In this document: positions 38,848 to 53,000 of the stretch, piece by piece
Layout: every line of letters begins with the position of its first letter
How positions within the stretch are numbered: position 1 is the stretch's first letter
Assembly: GCA_963070105.1 (NCBI GenBank)
Contig: OY718807.1
Coordinates: 6,304,983-6,368,982, forward strand
Direction of reading: 5' to 3'
Origin: Litomosoides sigmodontis
Taxonomy: Eukaryota > Nematoda > Chromadorea > Rhabditida > Onchocercidae
Length of the DNA stretch: 64,000 nucleotides
Translations under genes and position numbers: made by a program
The notes under the pieces: model-generated
Database searches by the model: none
What the model was told of the DNA's origin: nothing
What the model saw: only the letters and a program-made list of their open reading frames with translations

Positions 38848-39542
38848 AATACGGCTGCCTTTGTGAATTAATTACCTGAGAAAACATGAGGGAAGAAAAA
38901 CAAGAAAAAGCCTTACTAATATAGCCTTCTATTTACTCGTTGAAAACTTAGCGATTGTCACTTTCATTAAAAATAAAGCACGAAAAATGCCCCATCCCTC
39001 AATTTGCAGGTTTCTTTAGACAAACACATTTTATTTTGTAAATTATCTCCCGCAATAGCTAAGCCCATTGAAACGTGAAATCGTTTCTCGTACTATTCGC
39101 GTTTAATTCCGCTGGAAATTACACGTAGTAAGGCTAGAGGAAAATTGACTGTGAAAATGATGAAAGCGAAAAAATTTTTTCGCTTATAAAGATGGAAAGT
39201 GGAGAGGATGTAATGCTAATAAAAATTATAAATATATGAATGTGAAAAGTTTCATGGAAATTTTTCACTTCAAAGCAGCTACTCATTTTTATCAATCAAA
39301 TGTATGGTAGTATTCATCAAACAATAATTAGCAAACTATTTTGGGTATTATTTATGCAACTGCTCCCACCAATACAACAACAACAACAACATTTCAACAT
39401 TTCAATTAAACACAAGATGTAACCACTGAAATTTCTAATTTATAAAGTTAAAGGAAAAAAAGCGAGAGAACTTTGTGAGAATTAAAAATTGAAACTCAAA
39501 TTCACTATGGTCATATTTCGTCTCCCAAAAATTTTAAGCACC

Positions 39543-39543
39543 C

Positions 39544-39581
<38 letters not shown>

Positions 39582-39611
39582 GTGTGTATGTGCGTGTGTG
39601 TGTGTGTGTGT
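39543..39611. repeat. (GT)n microsatellite
   Basis: GT dinucleotides with GTAT interruptions, about 70 bp. Confidence 0.93.
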
Positions 39612-42430
39612 AATACGCACAAATTAATTAATTATCGTTCTACAACATTATCAACCAATTAATTAACTGTCACAAAGACATTGCTGTAAAAATTCAATTA
39701 CTTGAAGCCATGCAGGAAGAAATGGAAAAAATCACAAAATTTCAAAGTGACAATTTTGTGTAGTATTTCATTTGTTGCAAATTGCAAACTACGCCGACGA
39801 CAAAGGATGCGGGAGAAATGGCAAGGACGAGCGGAAAGGAAAAAAAAAGATGCGAGATAATTTGGAATATAATTATTAATAATTATCATGGGTGTATTCG
39901 ACTATTCATCACTCATTTCGACTATCGTACCTCCGCTACAGTAACACCAAAATTCAGGCCTAAAAAAAGTTGAAAAAAAAGGAACGAGCTGAAAAGAAAT
40001 AATTTTAGAAAATTATTTAAAATTTTTTTTTGGAAAAAAAAAAGAAAGGAAATGTGACAGAATGTACAGGTCAAATAAAGATGAAAAATGTCCTTCAAAA
40101 ATGTTTGACAAATCATATAGGAATTAGAAATGTATTACTGAATGAAATTTGTGATCAGAAATGTAAAAATTTGTAATTAGAAATGCAAATTTAAAAAAAA
40201 TTAAAATTTTGTCTTCTATCTTATTTTTTAAAGAATGAAAATTTATTTGTATTTGTGAGATTAACTTTTTCTTTCATTTCCTATAAAATTCGAGAACGGC
40301 TATTTAAATTACTATTTGGATTTTTATTTTGGGAGGGGAATCTATTCATTCAACTTACTGACATGAAGCAAGTTACGGTTTTTTCTGTTTAAATAGCATC
40401 CGGATCCGAATCCGAATTCGGAAGCCTATTGCAGCTTATAAATGTAAAATCCTATAAAGGCTTTTGTTTGGAAATGAACAAAAAAACAAGGAAAAAGTAA
40501 AAGCAACGAAAATACTCGAGAGAGAAAGAGAGAGAGAGAGAGGGAAAGAAAGAAAGGGTCAAGAATAATATATATTATTCCGTTGAATGTTCCTTAAAAA
40601 AGATGCCCAGAAGATTTTTGAAAGAAAATTGTTAAACCCGAGAGAAATTCGCTCAGATCGTTTGCGTCGTTACTTAAGAAGTTTATTCTGTTAAGCTCTT
40701 AGTGGAACACACGTACATACATGTATGTGTATGTAAGAAAAGAATTTTAATTTAAATTTTAATCTTAAAAAAATTCCATTCTTCCTGCTAATAAATAATT
40801 AATTAGAAGGAGGAAGAAAACGAATGATTTGATACAAATTCAAAGTGTATTAGGTTGGCTGCTACAACTTATTAAAAAGAAAATTTACATAAAGACTCAA
40901 TAAAACATGTAATTTACTGTTTTATAATTAATTTTTCTTAAAAATTCTTTTTACAATTTCTTTTCTTAGCATTCTTCCTCCTTCATCTTCTAATGGAAGC
41001 GAGAAATTGTGTTAATTTATCGCATTGCTTAGAATGAGCGGAATTATCGTTGCAGTAAGCTATGTGTGAAAAAAAGTTGTAATTTGAAAAAAAAAGACCA
41101 ACCTAAAAAAACAACCTAAAATTTCAATTATAAACTGAAGAAATACGAAAAAGGATGAACAAAGGAAAAGATGTAATGTGAAAATAAATTAGCATATTGT
41201 ACTCACTTTTATTGATAACGGAAATGTTGTAAAGAATTATTGCCTTCCAAAAATCAGTTCTATCCATTTATTTCAATAGAGTTATTTTTCCACAAATTAA
41301 TGTTGAAGAAACTTCGAGAAAATTATACAACAATTTTTTTTAACGTCGGAAATTCGCGATAATCGAATAAGAAAAAGGAAATTAGCTATAAATAAAAATG
41401 CCTATGGCTATTATTAGGGTTGTGATTTACGCCTAATTTTATCAAACAATGGAAAAATTAAGGCGGTCAATTTTCGATACGAAATATTGTACACCTTTAG
41501 TGGACGACGAAATGTGAAAAAGGTCATTCGTATGCTATCAAAAAAAGGAACCTTTTTAATATAAAAGAAGATTAAAGAAAGAAATGTTTCGAAATTTTTG
41601 ATTTAAATTAAATCATTCGGTGATTCAACGACTTGCGCCGAAGACAGTGTCGGACGAGGAGTTTGACTGAAGCGGTCGTACATCTATCGAAAAGAACGAA
41701 ACCTTCATCATCTATCAAAAGTAAAAGGAACAGAAGCTGCAATGCTTGAAAATTATTCAAATTTATTTCAATTACATATACATATTTGGTGTAAATGAGC
41801 ATTTAATTAGTATCAACGAACTGAAGTACTACTACCACTCTTAATAGTATTAGCGAAATTGAATTAAAATTTATGTCCAAGAAAAAGTGAGAGGAAGAAG
41901 GAAGGAAAAGCAGAAAAAACGACCAAGAATGAATCGATAAAGAAGGATGCAGCATTAGCTGAAAATTTTATTCATTCGTTTAATTCACAGCTCTCTTCCC
42001 AGTCACTCCCACTTTTCCTCTTTGCTTGTTTTGGATTCATTTTAACCTATCCTTCGGTGTTCCACAGGGTAGGTAAGGGTGGGAGAAACACTGTTAAGCA
42101 CTTAGCACTCCAATTTTCTTCCATTACCATTAAAAGAGAGTGACGTAATTTTGGGTTGATCCCCAAATGATCCTCAACTTTATTTGCAACTTGCGTTATA
42201 AAAGGTGAAATCATAAAGTAAGTGAAACGAGTAACTTTCACTTTGAAATAAATACTATCTTATTTTCATGGAAAAAAGTTTATTACGCGAGCGGTGAAAT
42301 AATTTGAATATTTTCATATTTCGTTTTTAGCATGAAATTTCACGAACTTTACTTGTAAAATATAAATGTAAGCTGAAAACCATTTCTTGCTATTTCATTT
42401 GCTAATCGTGTTTGGTTTGAAACAACTGGA

Positions 42431-44773
42431 ATGGAAGAGGGTAGGGCACCTCCCGGTGCTGACGGCGATGAGGTGGAGAAACGGAAGAAACGTGGTCCGG
42501 TCGGGAAGCTTTTCTTTAAGGCTCGTTTTCACTCCTCTAACTTGAATCAAATCATTTAGTAAAAAAATAGCAAAGTTATCAAATTTTAGAGTATACAATT
42601 AATTAATTTATTAAATTAACTCATACACTTTAAGTTTGTTGAAACAATTTAAAACGAAAAAAAAACAAAGAGCAAATGAAGTGAGAAATAAGCAACTATT
42701 GATTGAAATGCATGAAATGTAGTATTTCCGCAATGTTAGAAATGACTTTGCTCTAATTTAACCAATTAATCTAATTGAATTTAAGGTTCTTTGTAAAAAT
42801 CAACGCATAATTTCCTTTTCAATTTCTTATTTAATTGACTAATATTAATAATTCGCAGTGTATTTGAAGAATTTATTTCCATTCATTTTTGCTTTTTTTT
42901 TTGAAAATAAATTAACAAACTTGTTTTAGGTGGGTGAACGTATGGGAATTGTTGAGCAGACACGTTTGGCACCAGAATTTGTTGCGGACATTGAGAAATA
43001 CTACAAGTTGGCTCATTGTTGTGCACTAATTACTTAGGGAATTCACTGTTAATGAACTAAAGTAATTCAAGAAAGAAGTGGAAAGCGAGCGAAGCACAAT
43101 TTCATGTTTAATAACACTTTCTTTTTTCGATGATCACTAATCGCTTGCATGAATAGCAAACAAATAAATTATGTTAATTACACCGCGATGAGTCATCATA
43201 ATTCGTCTGCTCCAATTTTCAGTGAAACATCCATTTCTCAGTGAATTATCATCATTTTAGCAAAATTATTCGCAAATTCTCCTTCATGCACTCATACGAA
43301 AGCATTTTGAAATTTTGTCACAAACTTTTATTGTTTTTGTGAATTTCGTAGATATCAGGAAGATGTTGATAAATTAGTTGATCGATTAGAAATTGGCCTG
43401 CAAAATGATCAAGCAGTTCTACGACTTGGAAACATTGAGTGCGCTGAGAAAGCTGATCCGTACGAGGTGTTTGCTCAAAACATTAACGCTTTCCGCTCGT
43501 TTCACGCTGAAAATGTTCAGGTAATTTTCGATAAAATTTGTTGAAATTCATTCTCAGATGGTTTTTGTTTAATTTTTGAAAAGTTTAACGTTTAAAATTT
43601 CCATTTTCAAGTTGAATATAAGTCACAACTGATAACACATATTACTTATGTAATGCTATTATCGTTGTAGCAAAATTTAATCAAAAAGGGATCTTTCCCT
43701 TCTAATTTATTAATTTTTGGGCGCCATTAGCTGAAGCCGAAGCGGTTATCAGACGTTTGGCAATAATGAATCGAGAAATGCAAACTAAAGGTTTCACTGA
43801 TTCTAAATTCATTTTACTTTGGAATTGCATATTTTATGCTCATTTTCTCTCATCCATTGATCAGAATTAAATTGGTTGGTATGACTGATTCACAGGAATT
43901 ATACAAATTATTATTTTCTGATAAAAACGATGGATGAAATTCGATTAATTATGATAATATAGCAAAGTGATGGAATTTGAAATATTTGTTGGAAAAGTTT
44001 TACATAAATTAATCGTGCAAATTGCTTAAAATTTAATAACTGGAAAAAGAATTGAAATTCCTCTTAATGTCGCCGATCTATTCGAAAAATGCGACGATTC
44101 GTGACGCAGGAACAGCTAGCAATGATTGAAGCGCAAAAAAAATTGATGCAAACACGCGACGCGATGGATGCAGCAAGACATGAAGTTTCTTCCTTCCTTC
44201 CTTTATGCTAGCTAATTTCCCCAAAATATTTTTAATTAATTAATTAATTAGAATGGAATTTTTGAATTTCGACGAATGTATTTAAGCTTAAACAAACACG
44301 AACCACAGAAATGGTTGAGGAGAAGGGGAAATTCTACGCACGTACGGTAAGTGAGTTCGATCAGCAAGCTTCTCGTGTTGCAGCATTTCTGGAGCATTTA
44401 TCCAACAACAAAGAGGAGCATCAGAAAGAACTATTTGATGTATGTGAATTAATTAGCAATGCGGTTTTTCTTTTGTATTCATTGAAATGGCTGCTAGTAT
44501 CAGTCATCAACTAATTATTTTCAATCGCTCCCTTCAGAACTGCTGGCTGGTCATTTTCATTCGACCATTTCACCGAGTTGTTAACAATGCGACAACTCAG
44601 TCATTGTGACAATCGCCATTTAAAATTTTGTTTTTCACCACAAATTGTCCGTTCATTTATTTCAGTGTGTTGTATTTTGCTTTGTTTTGCAGTATTTTGA
44701 AACGCTCGGCAATTTTCATCAAAATGCAAATTTATTGCTCGAGGAATATTTGCCGAAAGTGAGAACGCCCTAA
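42431..44773 (+). CDS. Endophilin-like N-BAR domain protein
   Basis: Supported exons: 42431-42520, 42930-43006, 43352-43520, 44110-44184, 44287-44439, 44693-44773. BAR proteins bind and curve membranes in endocytosis and autophagy. The start (VGKLFFK, then VGERMGIVEQTRL) matches the endophilin N-terminal helix region, and the later exons (LMQTRDAMDAARHELKQTRT, then SEFDQQ) align with the endophilin-B BAR core as I remember it. Exon 1 can keep phase only with a GC donor (AAG|GCTCGT). The segment 43521-44109 is unresolved: helix 2 should be there, and short open pieces exist (43732-43789, 44041-44097) but none splices cleanly in frame. Without it the product is 214 residues. No SH3 domain is seen; the last exon stops at 44773, though its CCGAAA|GTGAGA donor could lead to exons further on. 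The class is fairly sure, the full model is not. Confidence 0.7.
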
Positions 44774-45053
44774 TCATTTGTCCGTTATCAAAGTTCTGGA
44801 AAATATGCAAATTTGATTAACGAAGGAGATTTTCTTTAGCTTATTTATTTCTCAATGAATTCTTCACTTTATGTACTGACTCTTCGTTTTCACGTACTGA
44901 CGTATATTCAACCACCGACTGACCATTGAAATTTTCTTTTTAATTGTGTAAGAATGTGATGAAATTATCAGCTTATTCATTTTTCCTCAAATTTCAATAC
45001 CCTTGTACTTGTACTACTTTCATTCATAACTTCATACAATTAAACGTATTAAT

Positions 45054-45059
45054 AATAAA
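45054..45059 (+). terminator. Possible poly(A) signal of the BAR gene
   Basis: AATAAA 280 nt after the stop codon at 44773. The area is AT-rich, so a chance match is possible. Confidence 0.3.
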
Positions 45060-45719
45060 AATAATAATTGCTATCATTGTTTTTCAAATTTTGATTAAGA
45101 CGTAAATTTTTTCTTCCACTGGTGTTATTAATTTTAGTTAAATTGTTACTTTTACTGCATACTTGAATTAAATTGTTGGAATATGGAAAACGAAATGATA
45201 ATGATGCCCAACAAAAGCAAAATAAATATGTGAAATTGCAAAGGGACATTTGTCTAGACTTTACAGAAAATTCATTGAAAATTTTAAATGAGTAAAATGC
45301 TAAGGCTAATATTGCGCAGCTAAAATGTGCTGACTGAAACTAAAAGAGAAGTAAATTAAAATTTTATTTAAGAGAAAAGTGAACGAAGAAAAAAAACGTA
45401 TAAAAAGGCAGAGTTTTTTTTTTCAAAAAAAAAGTCGAAAAACAGTAATAGCCAACAATATTAATGATAATGGAAAGAGTTAATTTTAGAAGGAATAAAT
45501 GGGGAAAAATGGAGCAAATTAGTCATTCACAGAAAGAATAGATGAGAAAGTTACATTGAAAAATGTAACTTACAATAGAAAGATAAACAGAAAAGATAAA
45601 GAAAACTGGGCGGAAAAAAGAGCGTTGAAGATGAGAGCGTTTGCGCCGTTCGCTTCAAGCTCTGTTACAATCTAACAAAAAAGAAAAGATTTAGGATAAC
45701 GTGAACTAACAGGTTTTGA

Positions 45720-46100
45720 ATAATTTCTTTTAAATTCCTCATCAGTCGTCACTTGTCCAATTTTTGTTTCTTTCACTCTTTTTCAACGTCGGTTGTTGCG
45801 GTGGAACCGAACATTCATCCGTTCCTCCGACAAATCTATCTACCTGTCCAAATCACCATTTATTGCTATAAATATCGAGGACCACCGGCATCAGTGCCAC
45901 TGTCCTTTGACGTGGAAGCTGTCCTCACGCTGCATTGGATCACCGTTAGCATCGTTAGCATCATCACTGCAACAACTGTCACTGTCACCATCATCTTTGC
46001 TGCATCCATTAAATGTGTCAAATGCTTTAAAAAAAAATGTAATTGTCGCTTTCTTTTGAAGCTCAATCAATTAACAACCTATTCACAGTCAGTTCAGTAA
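45720..46100 (+). other. GC-richer block, possible unassigned exon
   Basis: Composition is clearly less AT-rich than the flanks and two plus-strand frames are open. One (to 46100) contains a membrane-like stretch followed by CVKCFKKKC. Another, starting after the acceptor ATTCCTCATCAG at 45745, is in phase with the GTGAGA donor in the last BAR exon and reads 41 residues (FNVCCGG-type, Ser/Thr/Pro-rich) to a stop. It could be an alternative 3' exon of the BAR gene. No domain is recognised, so it is not called as a gene. Confidence 0.3.
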
Positions 46101-46412
46101 AGCTATCTTCATTGATATTTGTTGCATATTCGATGAATTCGTATCCCTGCCCCTCTCTCTGCAACTTTTTTCAAAATTTGTAGCTAAGAGTGCTAGAATT
46201 AATTATTTTGGTTCTTGAAAAATACTTCGTGACTTTTTAATTTAGTTAATTATCTGCCGGCCCGACTGGAGGGAGTTTAGTAGAGAGAATAGCGGTTGTA
46301 CATCAGATTCTTGTCCTGTGGCTCCAGCTTTTTCAGTTGGCGAATTTGCTCTTCGACGTGAGTCTGAAGGAAAATTAAATTAATTTCACTTTGTCCTAAA
46401 ACATTCATTTCC

Positions 46413-46414
46413 AG
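46413..46414 (+). promoter_or_regulatory. Likely spliced-leader acceptor for the collagen gene
   Basis: CATTCATTTCCAG ends 47 nt before the collagen ATG. The core TTTCCAG is a good nematode acceptor, and no upstream coding exon joins it. Confidence 0.45.
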
Positions 46415-46461
46415 TGTTTTTGGATAATATTTCCCTCGTCAAGGATTATTGAATCACAAGT

Positions 46462-48032
<1,571 letters not shown>

Positions 48033-48646
48033 AAGATATTATTGAACGTTGAGAGAAACGCGATTGCGCTATACTTCTTGATAAAATAATTATTTCACAA
48101 AATGGTGGCAATCGATCAATTTAATTAGCTAATTTAAAAAGCGCAAAGATTGCTGAGATCATTTGCATCTCTCACTCATTTAAGAGAAGGAGAGGAAGCG
48201 ATCAAAAGCGAATTCAAATTTAGAAAGGACAGCAAAGAGCTGAGAAACTTTTTATTCACATTAATCATACAAATAGGAATTACTATTTGAGATCGTCTGC
48301 TTTGGAATAGGAAAAGTTTTTTTTCTAATTTTTTATCGTTATTTAATATTATCAATAATTTAGGATAAGTCCAATGACTTCAAAATGCATTGAGTTCGTG
48401 TGATTGGGCAGTAGCTAAGTGGCAAAAAATAATTTGGGACTTTTTCAATTAGAAGTTGCAAAATACTAAATTATCACGTAATTTACTAAAATTGATCAAA
48501 AATTGGCTATAAATACCTACTTATTTCTATAGGTAAATGATTGGTGAAGCATTCAAGTACCATTTATTTTTGGAAAAAAAGGAGAAAGGGAGGAATGGAG
48601 CGATTTTGAAGTATTTTATAAAATATAATTAACGGACTAATTGCGC

Positions 48647-48652
48647 AATAAA
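48647..48652 (+). terminator. Possible poly(A) signal of the collagen gene
   Basis: The AATAAA I noticed after the collagen stop, 615 nt downstream. That is long for a collagen 3' UTR, so a variant signal closer in is possible. Confidence 0.3.
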
Positions 48653-50001
48653 AACTACAATTATCTCCTTTTTATAGAATAATTGGAGAAAAAAGTGAGA
48701 AATTCAGCGTCACTTAATGTGCTTGTACTTTAAGGGACATTTTCCTTACATTTAAATTTTGTTTTTCGCTTTTTTCCTATCCCACAGTCCTTCCACGCAC
48801 AAATGTCTGAGAGTTAAATCGTCAGTGGTTGATCTGGAAACGCTATAAATCCACTTCATCAGATTCATTTAATCTTAAGATACGCAAACATGAATCGTTT
48901 CTTTAAAGAGGAATTGGCAAATTTAAATTTTAAACTCAAAAATTTTAATTTCATTTGAAAAAAAATGATTTGAGAAAAGTAACATGATAAATGAAAATTA
49001 GCAAATGAATTTTTGTTTACTTTATGGGAATGATTTATAAGTGTATCCTTTCAAAGAAGGCGCTATTGTGCTGCTGCAAGCGCAAATCGTCAAACTTCAA
49101 ATGGAATAGGGTCAGCGCGCATAATTCCATACCCTATCATGAGGCATATCGGTGCAATGCATATAAATTTGTGCTCTGCAAAATATAAAACCGGAATCAC
49201 TTCCGATCTCCATGACAAGTCCATTATACCGGAAAAAGGATTATCGTGCTGCTTTAGCTTCATTTCTCTAAACCATGACTTCGGAAAGGTCACGTTTCAA
49301 TCCTCTTGATCGCAATCAATTCAATCATCGTGTTAATTCCATTGCTAATTCCATTAATTCAATTCCTTCCTACCATCACTACTAAGATGTGCAAGCAACA
49401 GATCTTGCACATTTCTTCGAACAGTGAAACTTGAATAATAAATATTTTCTTCAAAAATGAAATTTTCTTCATTCGGCACACACACACAGACGCACAGACA
49501 CATAGATATGTTACCTGTCCTCTGCTAATATTTGCTACTGCCGATCGGTAGGACTTGCATGCTTACCTCTTCCCTCTCATTTGCATACCTTTTCATCTTA
49601 GCATTTCAATAACTTTCGTACATTTAAAACATGGAAAATTACCTATAAACACAGACTTCCATCGTTATTTTCCTATAAATTTACTCTTCTAGTCGAAGTA
49701 ATCCCTTCGCAAGGGCAAAGAAAAAAAGATGATGAAAAAGATGTATAGCAGCAATACGAGAGCGGAAGAGGAAGAGAATTTAACAAACAACTTTACAACG
49801 ATTAAATATTAATTCGAAATGCTAACTCTCTTTCGAACTTCGGAGTGGAGTGGATTATGATCACAGTATTGTGTGTGATATCTCCCTCATTTCGTTCGTC
49901 TGTCTCTCTGTCTATGCAGTCGGTTGTTAGTTGAAAAAAAAGGAATGTGAAAGAAGTTTTTCAACATTTTGAGCTGAAAATTTGTTTGATGGTAGTTTCA
50001 T

Positions 50002-50003
50002 AG
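50002..50003 (+). promoter_or_regulatory. Possible spliced-leader acceptor for the intermediate filament gene
   Basis: GGTAGTTTCATAG is followed after 9 nt by the ATG at 50013. Position and sequence fit a trans-splice acceptor. It depends on that ATG being the true start. Confidence 0.4.
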
Positions 50004-50012
50004 AGGTATAAA

Positions 50013-53000
50013 ATGGTTGATAATGGCTTGGTACGAAAGAGAGGACTACCAACTGCCGGCTGTTATACAAATGTATGAATTACCTTTTAAAGGTACACAC
50101 ATAGCTTTATCGGAGATTACCTGAAATGCAGGGAAAGGCAGGGAGGAAGGGAGAAGTGCAATTACAGGTACCATCACGTCAACACCAATTTTAATTGCCT
50201 TCCCCATCCGAAAGCGCTTCACACAACCCAGCCCATCCATCCACTCATTCAGCGCCATTGCTACTAATTTTTATTACAAACACTGTTATTATTTATTAGT
50301 GTGATTTATTGCCAATTATCATTATTGATTATTCATTATCATTATTCATTACCATTATTGCTACTGTGATTATTATTTTTCTGTGCGAACAATAAGCCGA
50401 CAAGCTAGCGTTGCAGATTTTGGAAATTCTATATCACTCGTTTTGGTTGTTTTACGTGCATTTGCGAAATTAAGAAAACGTGTCATTTGTCTCCGCTCCA
50501 ATGTCACGTCATCCACTTAGTGGACGTCTGCATGAATCAACTGGTAATACCGGAATTCGGGATTTAGAATAAAACAAATAAAACACATGGTTCAATATTA
50601 ATTATGTATATGAGAGAGGCGGAGAGAGAGAGAGAGAGAGGTTAGATGTCATCCAGTACCCTCGGTAAATTAATCAGTTTTGCAACAATTATTAGCCTGT
50701 AATTTTTTGGCAAATTCTTAAATGAACGATATCAGAACACGAGATTGGCTACTTCTGCAACATCGAAGGACCACTTGGCAATGTTTTATGGACCAGGCTC
50801 TTTTGACTTCTAAAACAGGATTTGTCGGAAGGAATTGTTGAATGTGGCATCCATCACTTTTCAGTTACAAATGGTCGCACCATAAAGTTTGTTACGGAAG
50901 TTGAATCGACGACGTCATTGACAAGTAGCTCCGGAATGTTAAGTACATCCTCGTTCGGTCACAATGCTACGTCAACCATACGTGATAGTCGTGAACGTGA
51001 AAAGAAAGAGATGAGCGACTTGAATGATCGCCTAGCTACTTACATTGAAAAAGTAAAGTAATTTATGGAAGCCTGAAATTTTGTCGCACTGATCACAATT
51101 TGATCATTCATTACTCGCTAGATAAAATTGATCACATACGGCATTCTTGATCAGCCATTCTATCCATCTATCGGTTTAATTTCTACAATATTTTGCATAC
51201 TTTGAAGTGTTACAGTCTAACTTTCAACTCGACTCTTTTGTCTTCTTTACTGTTTCAAAACTTTACAAGATCACCACGAATAAAATAGGAAATTCTTAAA
51301 ACGATTGATAAATTTACACGGCTAAGAATTTCGCAATGATATGGTTTTAGACCAGAAAATGTAGAAGAAGACAGGGTAAAATTGTAATTCACTTAAACAA
51401 CTTTTCAATCATTCTGAATGTAACACATCAAACGTAGCACAAGTGAGGCGTGAAATGTGAAATAAAAACATCGATTTAAAGGTTCGTTTTTTGGAAGCGC
51501 AAAATCGAAAATTAGCGACCGATTTGGATCTTCTTCGTGGAAAATGGGGGAAAGACACATTCAATATAAAGCAAATGTATGAAGGAGAAATTTCGGTAAA
51601 CGATTTTCACTCCTCTAGATTAGGCTAGCAACAAGTGATCGAAGAATTACAATCTTTTATGTTTAAGCACTTGAAATTGAACTATCTGAATACGACTGCT
51701 TCAAATTTAAGGATGCGCGTAAGTTGATTAATGAAACGGTAAAACAAAGTGGTGAGTTGGATGAACAAATCCATAAAATGCAGGATGCGTTATCCGGTTG
51801 TCGGAAAAGGTAATGTATAGAAGCAATTTTCTTTTCGTCCAACTCTTTTATTCCGAAAAAATGCAATTTTAGTACTTTTATTTTGTGAGAAAAGAACAAA
51901 AGATTTCAATCGTTACTTTTTTAACCATTTAGCAAATCATAATTCACTGTTAATATCAGACATTTTCTGTTGAGATTGAATTTCACATGGCATTCTTTCA
52001 CTCGAATGTTGCAAATTTATCGAAATATTATAGATATGAAGAAGAATTACGATCATGCAGTGCAGGTCGCAAGAAAATTGATGACGAGTTTTCACGCCTT
52101 TCACAAATTGAAGCTGAAATTAACGCATTACGATGTCGCATTACAGAACTGGAAGAGGAAGTGATGCGCATAAGAAAACAGAATCAGCGATTATTGGGAG
52201 AATTGCAACGAACACGAACTGTTTGTTTTTCAAAATTTCCCTTTCTTCTCGCAAATTTTTTAGAAAGTAAGGAATAATAGAAGCAACCATAAAATAGCTG
52301 AAATAATTACTATTATTTGTAGACTAAGTTGTACGGCCAGAATTTAAATTACGAAATTGCAAGACGTATGCGCTAGAAATGATAAGAGCAACGTTAGGCT
52401 TAGTTATTGCTAAGTTAATAGAATAAATCTTATTCCAAATTTGTTGAAGTGTGGAATTTTGAAGGATGTAGACCAAGAAACGTTGAATCGTATCGATCAT
52501 CAGAATCAAGTACAAACTCTGGTGGAAGAAGTTGATTTTATTAGACGTGTTCATGAACAAGAGATACGTGAGCTTCAAAGCCTTGCTGCTCGCGACACTA
52601 CACCCGAGAATCGAGAGTTTTTTAAGCATGAATTAGCATCCGCAATTTGTGATATTCGTGCCGAATATGATCAGGTTCCTTTTTGATAATTCTTACGCAA
52701 ATTCAACACCAATTTTTATTCTCCACTACACTTTGTACAAAACGATCATCAGATAACAAATGTCAATCGCACGGACGTGGAATCATGGTATCGTCTAAAA
52801 GTTCAAGAAATTCAAACTCAATCAGCAAGACAAAATATTGAACATGGGTATGCCAAGGAAGAAGTAAAAAGACTGCGTACACAACTTGCTAACTTTCGTG
52901 GCAAACTAACTGATTTAGAAGGACGAGTAAGTGTTTATTTAAAACTTAGCATCAATTGTAGTAGAAGCGTTGTTTACGATTATATTAAAATTTGTCGCAG

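Larger units (their letters stand above)
32185..42430. other. Ten-kilobase gene-poor region
   Basis: No coding exon could be supported on either strand. It holds a C-run at 32393-32407, GA/CT tracts (34071-34092, 35284-35300, 36509-36540, 36668-36687, 38566-38605, 40520-40545), complex GT tracts (35464-35570, 39543-39611), a (CA)n array at 35700-35783, a 27-nt perfect palindrome at 38821-38847 and nested short palindromes at 40401-40422. Segments around 37130-37300 and 42060-42190 are a little richer in GC but show no consistent exon structure. Confidence 0.55.
44774..46461. other. Intergenic region between BAR gene and collagen
   Basis: AT-rich DNA with one GC-richer block at 45720-46000 (listed separately). 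The rest shows no coding signal. Confidence 0.5.
48033..50012. other. Intergenic region with short open frames
   Basis: Between the collagen and intermediate filament genes. Around 49080-49390 composition is more balanced and short frames are open on both strands, including ATG at 49276 (+) giving 36 residues rich in Asn and Ser. No splice sites or similarity support them. A CA-rich run lies at 49478-49502. Confidence 0.5.
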
